Shown here: one piece after another, positions 25,768 through 35,376 of the stretch
How positions within the stretch are numbered: the first letter of the stretch is position 1
Layout: each line of letters begins with the position of its first letter
From: GCA-003244245 sp050699715
GTDB lineage: Bacteria > Actinomycetota > Actinomycetes > Mycobacteriales > Pseudonocardiaceae
Assembly: GCA_050699715.1 (NCBI GenBank)
Contig: JBOHFR010000004.1
Span: 62,001-126,000 of the forward strand
Reading direction: 5' to 3'
DNA: 64,000 nucleotides
Position numbers and translations under genes: made by a program
The notes under the pieces: model-generated
What the model saw: the letters and a program-made list of their open reading frames with translations, nothing else
Database searches by the model: none
What the model was told of the DNA's origin: nothing

Positions 25768-27137
25768 GCCGCCGTCACCACGTTCCCCTCGGACTGCTCG
25801 GACGCCGGCTCGTGGAACCTCGGATTGACCGAGTAGATGATCTCATTGCAGATGAACCCGATGATCAGCAGCCCGATCATGATAGAGAAGGACGGGGTGT
25901 AGCGGCCCGGGCCGGTCACCCCAGCCGCGATCCGGGTGTCCGCGATCGCGTTGACGATCATCGGGCCGAGCACGCCCGCGACCGACCATGCGGTGAGCAG
26001 CCGGCCATGGATCGCCCCCACCTGGTGGATGCCGAACAGATCGCGCAGGTAAGCGGGCACGGTGGCGAATCCGGCGCCATAGAACGACAGAATGAGCATG
26101 CAGCACACCAGGAACACCACCTTGTTGGCGTTCGTGGTGAGCGTCACGGCCAGGTAGAGCAGTGCGCCGGCCCCCAGGTACATGCGGTAGATGTTCTTGC
26201 GGCCGAGTACGTCCGAGGTGGACGACCAGACGAAACGGCCGAGCATGTTTGCCAGGGATAAGATCGCGACGAAGCCCGCCGCCGCGGCGGTGAGCCCGAC
26301 TCTGCCGGGGAAGAAGTCGGTGTAGATCGGAGCTGCGCGCTCCAGGATGCCAATGCCCGCCGTCACGTTGAGGCACAGCACCACCCACAGCAGCCAGAAC
26401 TGGGGAGTCCGGATCGCGTTGCGCGCAGCGACGTTGCCTGCGCTGATCAACCCGCCCACCGGGTGTGCAGTGGGCTGCCACCCCGCGGGTTTCCAGCCCT
26501 GCGCCGGTACCCGGATGAGCAGCCACCCCACCGACATGAACACCGCGTAGCCGATGCCGTGAATGACGAACGTCTTGGCGATGCCGCCCGGGTCAGGGTG
26601 CGCCCCGGTCGCGCCGAACGCGGTCAGCATCGAGCTCGACCACGGCGCCGCGATCAGCGCCCCGCCGCCGAAACCCATGATCGCGATACCGGTGGCCAAG
26701 CCCGGCCGGTCGGGGAACCACGCGATCAGCGTGGACACCGGGGAGATGTAGCCGATGCCTAGGCCGATCCCGCCGATGACGCCGTACCCGAGGACCACCA
26801 GCCAGTACTGCCTGATCGACACTCCCAGGGCGGAGATGAGGAATCCACCGCAGAAGCAGCACATCGAGATGACCATGGCCCAGCGCGGGCCGTTGGTGTC
26901 GACCTTGGTGCCGAACAACGCCGCGGACAAGCCCAGCATCACGATCCCCAGCGTGAACGGCAGCGCGCTGGCCACACCGGAGATGCCCAGCGACGTCTCC
27001 AGTGGCTTCTTGAACACGCTCCAGGCGTAGGCCTGGCCGATCGCCAGATGGATCGACAAGGCGGCCGGCGGGACCAGCCATCGGCTCCAGCCGGGTGGGG
27101 CGACGATCCGTGAACGCTCAAGGTATCTGGCAGCCAC
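25764..27137 (-). CDS. OFA-family MFS transporter (oxalate/formate antiporter-like)
   Basis: A 457-residue 12-helix carrier of the OFA family, which exchanges or imports small carboxylates. Features are AIGQAYAWSVFKKPLETSLG in helix 1, GLGIGYISPVSTLIAWFPDR in helix 4-5, GLATGIAIMGFGGGALIAAPW, and NMLGRFVWSSTSDVLGRKN (motif A in the second half). GTG 27137 is chosen because GGAGGAGAG sits just upstream; the open frame extends to 27212. The substrate cannot be read. It is coupled to the 45-aa peptide. Confidence 0.88.
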   Translation of the reverse strand: MAARYLERSRIVAPPGWSRWLVPPAALSIHLAIGQAYAWSVFKKPLETSLGISGVASALPFTLGIVMLGLSAALFGTKVDTNGPRWAMVISMCCFCGGFLISALGVSIRQYWLVVLGYGVIGGIGLGIGYISPVSTLIAWFPDRPGLATGIAIMGFGGGALIAAPWSSSMLTAFGATGAHPDPGGIAKTFVIHGIGYAVFMSVGWLLIRVPAQGWKPAGWQPTAHPVGGLISAGNVAARNAIRTPQFWLLWVVLCLNVTAGIGILERAAPIYTDFFPGRVGLTAAAAGFVAILSLANMLGRFVWSSTSDVLGRKNIYRMYLGAGALLYLAVTLTTNANKVVFLVCCMLILSFYGAGFATVPAYLRDLFGIHQVGAIHGRLLTAWSVAGVLGPMIVNAIADTRIAAGVTGPGRYTPSFSIMIGLLIIGFICNEIIYSVNPRFHEPASEQSEGNVVTAA

Positions 27138-27251
27138 CGGTGGCTCTCCTCCCCACTGAACCCTCCTCGACATTACTGACAGGAGGTCGCCAACCGTCAA
27201 GGTGATACTCATTCGATCCGCACGCTATGCGAGAGGTCTGGGGGTAAACGG

Positions 27252-28595
27252 ATGAATAACGCAGCAGAGACGATACCCGCCGGTGCGAGGATGCGCCGGG
27301 TGGCGGTGGCAAGCTGTGTGGGGACCACCATCGAGTTCTACGATTTCCTCATCTACGGCACAGCTGCGGCGCTGGTGTTCCCCCGGGTTTTCTTCCCGGC
27401 GTTGGGCTCGACCGCCGCCACGGTGGCCTCGTTCGCCACCTTCGCGGTGGCGTTCATCGCCCGGCCGGTCGGGGCGGTGAGCTTCGGGCACTACGGCGAC
27501 CGGACCGGCCGCAAGCGGACGCTCGTCTCGACGCTGCTGCTGATGGGCGTCTCCACCGTGCTGATCGGGCTGCTGCCGGGCGCGGCCACGATCGGGGTCG
27601 CGGCTCCCATTCTGCTGGTCGTGCTGCGGTTCACGCAGGGTTTCGCGGTGGGCGGGGAATGGGCCGGCGCGACACTGCTCACCGCGGAATACGCACCACC
27701 GCGGCGACGGGGGCGGTACGCGGTGTTCCCGCAGCTCGGGCCGGCGATCGCGGTGGTGCTGTCCAGCGCGACGTTCCTGGTCACCGGCCTCACCCTCGGC
27801 AACACCGACCAGTCGTTTCTCGACTATGGGTGGCGGGTCCCGTTCCTGATCAGCATCGTGCTGGTGGCAGCGGGCCTGTACGTCCGGTTGCGGATCGAGG
27901 AGACGCCGGTGTTCCAAGCCGCTCAGCGGCATGAGCGGCATGAGCCCACGACACATGCTCCGCTGCGGGAAGCGCTCACCCAGGCGCCGAGGGAGATCCT
28001 GCTGGCGGCCGGGGCCACGACGGTGATGTTCGCCCTGTTCTACACTGGCACGACCTACCTGATCAGCTATGGCACCAGTCCCACCGGCGCGGCGCTGAGC
28101 CGCACGCTGGTGCTGTCCCTCGGGATCGTCGCCGGGGCGGTGACGGCGCTGAGCACCATCGCCTCGGCGATCTCCTCGGACCGGTTCGGCCGGCGAAGCT
28201 TGATCATGGCATCCTGCGCTGGCGCGGCGGTGTGGTCGCTGCTGCTGTTCCCGCTGCTCGACACGCACTCCCCGGTGGCCTTCGCCATCGGCGTGATCGT
28301 CACCGCAGGGTTACATGGCCTCGCCTACGGTCCAGTGGGAGCGTTCCTGCCTGAGACGTTCCCGACCCGATACCGTTATACCGGAGCCGGTATGAGCTAC
28401 AACCTGGCTGGCATCGTGGGCGGCGCGATGCCGCCGCTGGTAGCCGCGCCACTAGCGGCGGCATTCGGCAGCGTCTCCATCGGCATCCTGCTGTGCGCAC
28501 TGGCACTACTCAGCCTGCTCTGCACCGCAGCCCTCCCCGAGACGAAAGACCACGATCTGCGCCAGGCCCAACCGAGCGCTGCGGCCATTCGGTGA
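27252..28595 (+). CDS. MHS-family metabolite:H+ symporter
   Basis: A 447-residue 12-helix MFS carrier of the metabolite:H+ symporter family (citrate, shikimate, proline/betaine). The N-terminus VGTTIEFYDFLIYGTAAALV is diagnostic, with GHYGDRTGRKRTLVSTLLLM (motif A) and RFTQGFAVGGEWAGA. Helices at the C-terminus (MSYNLAGIVGGAMPPLVAAP) complete it. It is divergent from the OFA carrier with about 115 bp between, so the two may share regulation. The substrate is unknown. Confidence 0.92.
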   Translation: MNNAAETIPAGARMRRVAVASCVGTTIEFYDFLIYGTAAALVFPRVFFPALGSTAATVASFATFAVAFIARPVGAVSFGHYGDRTGRKRTLVSTLLLMGVSTVLIGLLPGAATIGVAAPILLVVLRFTQGFAVGGEWAGATLLTAEYAPPRRRGRYAVFPQLGPAIAVVLSSATFLVTGLTLGNTDQSFLDYGWRVPFLISIVLVAAGLYVRLRIEETPVFQAAQRHERHEPTTHAPLREALTQAPREILLAAGATTVMFALFYTGTTYLISYGTSPTGAALSRTLVLSLGIVAGAVTALSTIASAISSDRFGRRSLIMASCAGAAVWSLLLFPLLDTHSPVAFAIGVIVTAGLHGLAYGPVGAFLPETFPTRYRYTGAGMSYNLAGIVGGAMPPLVAAPLAAAFGSVSIGILLCALALLSLLCTAALPETKDHDLRQAQPSAAAIR

Positions 28596-28648
28596 CCCTC
28601 GCCAGGCCTACACTCCTGGGTGAGGAGACCAGGCGAAGGAGGTCCGCG

Positions 28649-30493
28649 ATGACAACACCCGCGCAGGCCGATGCACGCCTCGCGGTGGTCGCCGATCGGG
28701 CGGTCAGTGTGGCGCAGATGTTTTTCGACCGGGTCGCGCAGACACCGGACCGGGAGGCATTTCGGTACCCAACCGGGGACAGTTGGGTGTCTCAGACCTG
28801 GCGGGAGACAGCCCAGCAGATCACCCGGCTCGCCGCCGGGTTGGTCGCGCTCGGTGTCACTGCCCAGCAGCGGGTCGCGATCGCGTCCGAGACGCGTTAC
28901 GAGTGGATCCTGGCCGACCTCGCGATCATGTGCGCCGGGGCGGCCACGACCACTGTCTATCCCTCGGCGATCTCCAGCGATGTCGCGTTCATCCTCGCCA
29001 ACTCAGCCAGCGGGGTTGTCTTCGCCGAGGACGACGGCCAGATCGCCACGCTGCGCGAGCAGCGGGGCACGCTGCCTTCGGTCCGCGCGGTAGTCACCTT
29101 CGACGGCACACCCGACAGCGGTGATGATCCCTGGGTGATCTCCCTGGACAGGCTGGCCGAACTGGGCGCCACCCACCTCGCCGAGCACCCCCATGCTGTC
29201 GAGGAGCGAACCGCCGCGATCCACCCGGACCACCTCGCCACCCTGATCTACACCTCGGGCACCACTGGCCGGCCCAAGGGAGTGCGGCTGTGCCATTCCT
29301 CATGGACCTACGAGGGGGCTGCGGTCGCTTCGCTGGGCGTGCTGCACGTCGACGATCTGCAGTACCTGTGGCTGCCGATGGCCCACGCGTTCGGCAAGGT
29401 GTTGCTGGCCACTCAGCTGCAGGTGGGTTTCGCGACCGCCGTCGACGGGCGGATCGACCGGATCGTGCCCAACCTGGCTGTGGTGCGCCCGACGTTCATG
29501 GGCGCGGCTCCGCGTATCTTCGAGAAGGCATACGGTCGTATCGTCGCCACGGCACAGTCGGCGGGCTGGCCAAGGGCCAAGGTCTTCGACTGGGCATGTG
29601 GCGTCGCCCTTGAGGTATCCCGCCTGGTCAGGCAGGGCAAACCGGTGCCATGGCAGCTGGCTGTGCGCCACCAGCTGGCCGACAAGCTGGTCATGGTCAA
29701 GGTACGCGACCGGTTCGGCGGCCGGTTGCGGTTCTTCATCTCCGGCGCGGCGGCCCTGTCTGAGCAGATCGCGGAGTGGTTCCATGCCGCCGGCATCCCG
29801 ATCCTCGAGTGCTACGGCCTCACCGAGACCTCCGCCGGTTCGGTGGTCAACCGCCCGGGTCGGGTCAAGCTCGGCACCGTGGGGCTGCCGTTGCCCGGTA
29901 CCCAGCTCATGATCGCCGATGACGGTGAGATCCTGATCAAGGGCCCGGGCGTCATGGACGGCTACCACCACCTGGACTCGGACACCGGCCAGGCGCTCAC
30001 CGGCGACGGGTGGCTAGCCACCGGTGACATCGGGGAGATCGACGCCGACGGGTTCCTGCGGATCACCGACCGGAAGAAGGACCTGTTCAAGACCTCCGGC
30101 GGCAAATACGTCGCGCCCTCTCACATCGAGAGTCGCTTTACCGCGATGTGCCCGCTGGCCAGCCAGATGGTCGTGCACGGTGACCAGCGCAACTACTGTG
30201 TGGCACTGATCGCGCTCGACCCCGACGCGGTAGCAGGCTGGGCCCCCCACCACGACATGGCCGGGATGTCCTATGCGCAGGTCGTGACCTCCCCGGTGAT
30301 GCACAGCACAGTCGAGGACTACGTGCGAAAGCTGAACACGCAGCTCAACCGCTGGGAGACGATCAAGAAATTCATCATCCTCGATCACGACCTCACGGTG
30401 GACTCCGGCGAGGTGACCCCCAGCCTGAAAGTGCGCAGGTCTGTCGTGCAGACCAACTACCGCCAAGTCCTCGATGCCCTGTACACCGAGTGA
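28649..30493 (+). CDS. Long-chain acyl-CoA ligase (AMP-forming)
   Basis: A 614-residue adenylate-forming enzyme that activates fatty acids to acyl-CoA. The phosphate loop LIYTSGTTGRPKG is near residues 200-210; ECYGLTETSAGS (A5) and GWLATGDIGEIDADGFLRIT (A7/A8), then RKKDLFKTSGGKYVAP follow. The layout matches FadD15-like ligases. ATG 28649 has AAGGAGG upstream; the longer frame overlaps the symporter. It is the first of three same-strand genes (ligase, valS, epimerase). Confidence 0.93.
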   Translation: MTTPAQADARLAVVADRAVSVAQMFFDRVAQTPDREAFRYPTGDSWVSQTWRETAQQITRLAAGLVALGVTAQQRVAIASETRYEWILADLAIMCAGAATTTVYPSAISSDVAFILANSASGVVFAEDDGQIATLREQRGTLPSVRAVVTFDGTPDSGDDPWVISLDRLAELGATHLAEHPHAVEERTAAIHPDHLATLIYTSGTTGRPKGVRLCHSSWTYEGAAVASLGVLHVDDLQYLWLPMAHAFGKVLLATQLQVGFATAVDGRIDRIVPNLAVVRPTFMGAAPRIFEKAYGRIVATAQSAGWPRAKVFDWACGVALEVSRLVRQGKPVPWQLAVRHQLADKLVMVKVRDRFGGRLRFFISGAAALSEQIAEWFHAAGIPILECYGLTETSAGSVVNRPGRVKLGTVGLPLPGTQLMIADDGEILIKGPGVMDGYHHLDSDTGQALTGDGWLATGDIGEIDADGFLRITDRKKDLFKTSGGKYVAPSHIESRFTAMCPLASQMVVHGDQRNYCVALIALDPDAVAGWAPHHDMAGMSYAQVVTSPVMHSTVEDYVRKLNTQLNRWETIKKFIILDHDLTVDSGEVTPSLKVRRSVVQTNYRQVLDALYTE

Positions 30494-30520
30494 GCCTCGG
30501 GCTGGGTCTATCGTATCGGC

Positions 30521-33061
30521 ATGGCGATCATCCCGGAGAAGCCCTCGCTTGATGGTCTCGAGGCGAAATGGGACGTTCGCTGGCAAGATCAGGGCACATA
30601 CCGCTTCGATCGGTCGAAGACCCGCGACGAGATTTACGCCATCGATACTCCGCCACCGACCATCAGCGGGTCCCTTCATCTGGGGTCCGCCTTCGGCTAT
30701 ATCCAGGTAGACGCCATCGCCCGGTTCCAGCGGATGCGCGGGCGCGAGATCTTCTATCCGATGGGGTGGGACGACAACGGCCTGCCCACGGAGCGCCGTG
30801 TACAGAACCACTACGGTGTGCGCTGCGACCCCAGCGTCCCGTACGAGCCCGATCTCGTCCTCACCGAGGCAGCGAAAGGCTACCGACCCATCTCGCGGCC
30901 CAACTTCGTCGAGCTGTGTCAGCGTCTGACGGCCGAGTTCGAGCATGACTTCGAGCAACAATGGCGCACCATAGGGCTCTCCGTCGACTGGTCGTTGACG
31001 TACGCGACGATTGATGCCCGGTCGCGGCGGGTCGCCCAGCGCGCGTTCCTGCGCAACGTCAGCCGTGGTGAGGCGTACGCCATCGAGGCGCCGACGATGT
31101 GGGACGTCGACTTCCAGACAGCCGTGGCGCAGGCGGAGTTCGAGGATCGCCCGACGCAGGGGGCTTACCACCGCCTCGCGTTCGCGCGGGTCGACGGCGG
31201 TGCCCCGGTGGAGATCGAAACCACCCGCCCCGAGCTGCTGCCCTCGTGTGTCGCCCTGGTCGCCCACCCCGACGACGACCGGTACCGGGCGCTGATCGGC
31301 ACTCAGGTGAGCACTCCCGTGTTCGGGGTCCGCGTGCCGGTGGTGACACACCCGCTCGCCGACCCCGACAAGGGCTCCGGCATCGCGATGATCTGCACGT
31401 TTGGCGACACCACCGACGTGGTGTGGTGGCGGGAGCTGGACCTGCCGACCCGATCGGTCATCCGCCGCGATGGCCGGTTCCAGGAGGAGACACCGGGCTG
31501 GCTCAGCGGAGCCGGTGCGCAGGCCTGGACGAAGCTGGCCGGCACGTTCCCGAACCAGGCGCGCCGCCACGTCATCGAGCTACTGACCGAATCGGGCCAG
31601 ATGATCGGTGACCCTAAGCCGATCATCCACGAGGTCAAGTTCTACGAAAAGGGCGAGCGCCCTCTGGAGATCGTCACCAGCCGGCAGTGGTACATCCGCA
31701 ACGGCGCACGCAACGCCGAGCTGCGCGAGACGCTGATCCAGCGGGGCCGTGAGCTCCGCTGGCACCCCGACTTCATGCACCTGCGCTACGAGCACTGGGT
31801 CGAAGGGCTCAACACGGACTGGCTAGTGAGCCGGCAGCGCTACTTCGGCGTGCCCTTCCCGGTGTGGTACCCGCTGGACGGCGCTGGAGAGATCCTCTGG
31901 GACACCCCGATCCTGCCGGAGGAGTCACTCCTGCCGATCGACCCGCAAACCGACGTGCCCCCCGGCTACGAGGAGGACCAGCGGGGCAAGCCCGACGGCT
32001 TCATCGGCGACCCCGACGTAATGGACACCTGGGCGACGTCCTCACTCACCCCGCAGATCGCCGGTGGCTGGGAGGATGACGACGACCTGTTCTCCCGCGT
32101 TTTCCCGACCGACCTGCGGCCACAAGGCCCGGAAATCATCCGTACCTGGCTCTTCTCCACCTTGCTGCGCTCGGAGTTGGAGCATGGTGTGCTGCCGTGG
32201 CAACACACCACCATCAACGGCTGGATCCTGGACCCCGACCGCAAGAAGATGTCGAAGTCCAAGGGCAACGTGCTTACCCCGATGCCGCTGGTCAGCACGT
32301 ACGGGGCGGATGGTTTCCGGTACTGGGCGTGCAAGGGCGCGCCGGGCACCGACACGGCGGCCGACAAGGCACAGATGAAGGTGGGCCGCCGCCTCGCGGT
32401 CAAAATTCTCAACGCCGGAAAATTCGTTCTCGGGCTGGGTCAGCAGGACGAGACGCTGGCCGACGTGACGGAGGGGCTGGACCGTGCCATGCTGGCCCAG
32501 CTGGCAACGGTGATCGACGACGCCACGGCCGCTTTCGACGGGTACAACTACCACCGGGCGCTAGAGCTGACGGAGTCGTTCTTCTGGCGTTTCTGCGACG
32601 ACTATGTCGAGCTGGTGAAGCAGCGCGCGTACGACGAGGGTCCCGCAGCCCGGTCGGCCCAGGCCGCGTTGTCCATCGCGCACTCGATCCTGCTGCGCAT
32701 GTTCGCGCCGTTCCTCCCGTTCGTCACCGAGGAGGTCTGGTCCTGGTGGCAGACCGGGTCGGTGCACCGCGCTCCCTGGCCACGCAGCGACGAGCTGCGC
32801 GAGGCGGTCAACAACGCTGACCCGTCCGTGCTGGACGTGGTCCGCTCGGTCCTCGCCGAGATCCGCAAGGCCAAATCCGAGCAGCGGCGCTCGCAACGCA
32901 GTGAGGTCGCCCTGCTCGTCGTCGAGGACAACTCCGAGCAGCTGGCAATGCTTCCGGTCGGCGAGACGGACCTGATCCGGGCCGGCAGCGTCCGCGAGCT
33001 GGTGCTCCGTGAGGCAACGGCGCGCACGGTCACCGTGGAACTCGCGCCAGCGACAGGATGA
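30521..33061 (+). CDS. valS: Valyl-tRNA synthetase, archaeal-like type
   Basis: An 846-residue class Ia synthetase charging tRNA-Val. The HIGH box is HLGS at residues 53-56 and the KMSKS loop is KMSKSKGN at 576-583. The CP1 editing domain is present (ETTRPELLPSCVALVAHP, then GSGIAMICTFGDTTDV). The segment GWDDNGLPTERRVQNHYG corresponds to the archaeal-like form; canonical bacterial ValS reads GTDHAGIATQ there. The protein is also somewhat shorter than the common bacterial enzyme. This may be a second or horizontally acquired ValS. Confidence 0.92.
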   Translation: MAIIPEKPSLDGLEAKWDVRWQDQGTYRFDRSKTRDEIYAIDTPPPTISGSLHLGSAFGYIQVDAIARFQRMRGREIFYPMGWDDNGLPTERRVQNHYGVRCDPSVPYEPDLVLTEAAKGYRPISRPNFVELCQRLTAEFEHDFEQQWRTIGLSVDWSLTYATIDARSRRVAQRAFLRNVSRGEAYAIEAPTMWDVDFQTAVAQAEFEDRPTQGAYHRLAFARVDGGAPVEIETTRPELLPSCVALVAHPDDDRYRALIGTQVSTPVFGVRVPVVTHPLADPDKGSGIAMICTFGDTTDVVWWRELDLPTRSVIRRDGRFQEETPGWLSGAGAQAWTKLAGTFPNQARRHVIELLTESGQMIGDPKPIIHEVKFYEKGERPLEIVTSRQWYIRNGARNAELRETLIQRGRELRWHPDFMHLRYEHWVEGLNTDWLVSRQRYFGVPFPVWYPLDGAGEILWDTPILPEESLLPIDPQTDVPPGYEEDQRGKPDGFIGDPDVMDTWATSSLTPQIAGGWEDDDDLFSRVFPTDLRPQGPEIIRTWLFSTLLRSELEHGVLPWQHTTINGWILDPDRKKMSKSKGNVLTPMPLVSTYGADGFRYWACKGAPGTDTAADKAQMKVGRRLAVKILNAGKFVLGLGQQDETLADVTEGLDRAMLAQLATVIDDATAAFDGYNYHRALELTESFFWRFCDDYVELVKQRAYDEGPAARSAQAALSIAHSILLRMFAPFLPFVTEEVWSWWQTGSVHRAPWPRSDELREAVNNADPSVLDVVRSVLAEIRKAKSEQRRSQRSEVALLVVEDNSEQLAMLPVGETDLIRAGSVRELVLREATARTVTVELAPATG

Positions 33062-33103
33062 GGTTTGCGGGGACCACGCGTCCGCCTCGGTGGAGGTGAT
33101 CCG

Positions 33104-34027
33104 ATGAGGGTGTTTGTCACTGGCGCGACGGGTGTCCTTGGTCGGCGGGTGGTGCCACTGCTCGTCGGCGCCGGCTACGCCGTCACCGCCGTGGCCCAAT
33201 CCGAGGAGAAGGCCGCGCTGGCGCGGAAGCTGGGAGCCGAGCCGGCCAAGGTCGATCTGTTCGCCCTGGCCGCGGTCAGGGCGGCCGTGGAGGGTCACGG
33301 CGTTGTCATCAACCTCGCCACCAAGATCCCATCACCGTCCCGGGCCGCCCGGCCAAGCGCCTGGTCGGAAAACAATCGGATCCGTTGTGAGGCATCCCGC
33401 AACCTGGTAGACGCGTCGCTGGGTGCGGGCGTCGAGCGCTTCGTGCAGGAGTCGATCGCCTTCATCTACCCCGACTGCGGCGACCGGTGGATCGACGAGG
33501 ATGTCGCGCTCGACCCACCCGTCCTCGCCCGGGCGACCCAGGTCGCCGAAGCCCAGGCCGGTCGGTTCACCAAAGCAGGCGGTATCGGGGTGGTACTGCG
33601 CTTCGGGCAGTTCTACGCCTGGGAGTCCGTTCACAGCCAATACATGCACCAGATGGCTCGCTGGCGTCTGCCGGCCCTGCCCGGCCCCAAGAACGCCTAT
33701 GCACCCGCCATCGCCGCCGAGGACGCGGCCACCGCCGTGGTGGCCGCCCTTGACGTGCCGGCTGGAATCTGGAACGTCAGCGACGACGAGCCGCTGACCC
33801 GCCAGGCGTTTCACCGAGCACTGGCCGACGCGTTGGGCGTCAAGGCACCGCTGACAACCGGTACCACGCTTCTGCGGCTGACCAACAGCACCCGGTTCTA
33901 CCTCCGTTCCCAGCGGGTCTCCAACCGGCGGTTTAAGGAAGCGACCGGGTGGTCTCCCCGCTACCCCGACGCCGGCACCGGGTGGCGAGCCATGATCGCC
34001 ACTACACACGCCGACAAGCGGGGCTGA
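33104..34027 (+). CDS. NAD-dependent epimerase/dehydratase (extended SDR)
   Basis: A 307-residue Rossmann-fold enzyme of the extended or atypical SDR type. The cofactor motif is MRVFVTGATGVLGRRVVPLL. No clear YxxxK is seen, so it could be an atypical member binding NADP without epimerase activity; the LRFGQFYAWESVHSQYM region would form the substrate pocket. ATG 33104 has a TGGAGG ribosome site; the frame to 33065 is not used. It follows valS after 42 bp. Confidence 0.85.
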   Translation: MRVFVTGATGVLGRRVVPLLVGAGYAVTAVAQSEEKAALARKLGAEPAKVDLFALAAVRAAVEGHGVVINLATKIPSPSRAARPSAWSENNRIRCEASRNLVDASLGAGVERFVQESIAFIYPDCGDRWIDEDVALDPPVLARATQVAEAQAGRFTKAGGIGVVLRFGQFYAWESVHSQYMHQMARWRLPALPGPKNAYAPAIAAEDAATAVVAALDVPAGIWNVSDDEPLTRQAFHRALADALGVKAPLTTGTTLLRLTNSTRFYLRSQRVSNRRFKEATGWSPRYPDAGTGWRAMIATTHADKRG

Positions 34028-34159
34028 GCGTAGCCGTCAGGGTGTAAACAAGGCCGTGAACAGCGCCAATCCGTCAGTGGAGTCGTTTGCGCACAGATGG
34101 TAAGCTCTGTTGGTTGTTGGCTACGGCGACGTCGTGGAGAGACCGCCGGTGCATCTCGC

Positions 34160-34180
34160 GTGTAAGTCAGTGGCTTACAC
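34160..34180. promoter_or_regulatory. Inverted-repeat operator over a putative promoter
   Basis: GTGTAAG and CTTACAC form 7-bp perfect arms around TCAGTGG. The right arm overlaps TACACT, a possible -10 box. It precedes a short degraded ORF and the ribbon-helix-helix gene, whose product could bind it. The region 34028-34159 upstream shows no gene. Confidence 0.45.
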
Positions 34181-34188
34181 TAGGTGGG

Positions 34189-34403
34189 TGGAGCTTCGGT
34201 GGTCCGACGAGGATGTGATGGCCGATGAGCACGTGGTTGAGCTGTCGCCCTAATCCCAGCTCACGAGTCCGCGCATCTGGGTTCATCGGCTGGCCGGGTC
34301 CTCGTGGTGATCGCCTACCGGGACCTGGACGGCGACCTGCACGGGATGAACTCTTGGCCGGCAACCGGGCAAGACCTGGTGACCTGCAAAGAGGTGGTAC
34401 TCA
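34189..34403 (+). pseudogene. Degraded toxin-like ORF upstream of an RHH antitoxin
   Basis: Starting at GTG 34189 a short frame reads LRWSDEDVMADEHVVEL and stops. A second frame later reads VVIAYRDLDGDLHGMNSWPA and TGQDLVTCKEVVLNGEE, running into the antitoxin start. The second piece has the feel of the C-terminus of small toxins paired with such antitoxins. The parts are in different frames, so the gene is broken. The identification is tentative. Confidence 0.3.
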
Positions 34404-34979
34404 ATGGCGAAGAAACTTGACGATGAGACCGCGCGGGCCGACGCGCGGCGACTCGAAGCCGAGGCCACTAGCACCGAGCCCTATCCGGAAGCCACCACGA
34501 TCCGCCGGCCAAATCGTTCGAGCCGCATGTTCAATGTAAAGCTAACTGACGAGCAGTTCAACGAGCTGCGGCGACTGGCCCGACAGCGGCACCTGCCGAT
34601 GGCGACGATGGCACGGTCGTGGCTGCTGGACCGGCTCGAACAGGAACGCCGCGCCGGTGAGAAGCGCCCCACATCAGCAACGCCGTCGCCTGGGCCTGAT
34701 GCCACGCTCGGGGAACTGCGGTTGGAGAAGTTTGTCGACCCGCTGCATATTCCGCCGGTGATCCACGTTGCACGCAGTGGGCGACCCACTCCGCTGGAGA
34801 TCACATTGCGGGCAAACCTGGCACGAAGTGCCGCCGATCATCTGCGACCGCAACCTGGATACCGACGCCGCGGACAACCTCACCGGGCAGCTACTGCACA
34901 AGGTAAACATCCTGTTCACCGAGCCGGAAAAGGTCACACTGCCTTTCACTGGACCTTTCACCCTGGTAAACGGGGGTGA
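34404..34979 (+). CDS. Ribbon-helix-helix antitoxin fused in frame to multicopper-oxidase debris
   Basis: The first ~87 residues form a BrnA/CopG-like antitoxin: acidic leader MAKKLDDETARADARRLEAE, then RMFNVKLTDEQFNELRRLAR and an RSWLLDRLEQERR helix, the RHH fold. From about residue 107 (LEKFVDPLHIPPVI) the text is that of a multicopper oxidase N-terminus and then degenerates. So the antitoxin has lost its own stop and reads into the pseudogene. An AAAGAGG ribosome site precedes the ATG. Confidence 0.6.
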   Translation: MAKKLDDETARADARRLEAEATSTEPYPEATTIRRPNRSSRMFNVKLTDEQFNELRRLARQRHLPMATMARSWLLDRLEQERRAGEKRPTSATPSPGPDATLGELRLEKFVDPLHIPPVIHVARSGRPTPLEITLRANLARSAADHLRPQPGYRRRGQPHRAATAQGKHPVHRAGKGHTAFHWTFHPGKRG

Positions 34980-35373
34980 TCTGGCCGCATCTCACCGTCC
35001 ATGCCCGCTGGTATCGCTTCCAGGTGCTCAACGCCTCCAACTCGCGCTTCTACACATTGGCACTTCATGACGACAACGGTGCCGTTGTTCCTGGCGCGCC
35101 GCGCCAGATCGGCAGCGACGACGGCCTGCTGCCCGCGCCGCCTGCGCTGGATGCGATCACCCTGGCGCCGGCCGAGCGCGCCGATGTTCTGATCGACTTT
35201 CATGCCTTCCGGGGTCGGTCCCTCACGCTGGTAAACACAGGCCCCGGCACTCCCAACTCGGACGTCATGCAGTTCAAGGGGAGCAGTGGTCAATCCTCAA
35301 CGTCAGCCCAGTCTCCCACCCCATCCATCTCCACCTCATCGAGTTCCAGGCCCTCAGCCGCCCCGCGCCTTGA
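34719..35373 (+). pseudogene. Multicopper oxidase pseudogene
   Basis: Fragments of a CotA/bilirubin-oxidase-like enzyme lie in three frames. They are LEKFVDPLHIPPVI (from 34719), IICDRNLDTDAADNLTGQLL and FTGPFTLVNG (about 34834-34970), IWPHLTVHARWYRFQVLNAS through LAPAERADVLIDF (34976-35280), and the copper-ligand stretch SHPIHLHLIEFQ (about 35320-35350). The central and most copper-binding parts are deleted, so no active enzyme can be made. It lies between the RHH gene and an HTH regulator. Confidence 0.75.
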
Positions 35374-35376
35374 GAC

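Noticed and set aside
27225..28268. 347-residue minus-strand open frame
   Set aside because: It is antisense to the MHS symporter, Arg/Gln-rich, no motifs.
30014..31570. 518-residue minus-strand open frame
   Set aside because: It is antisense to the acyl-CoA ligase and valS, His/Asp/Arg/Gly-rich and without motifs.
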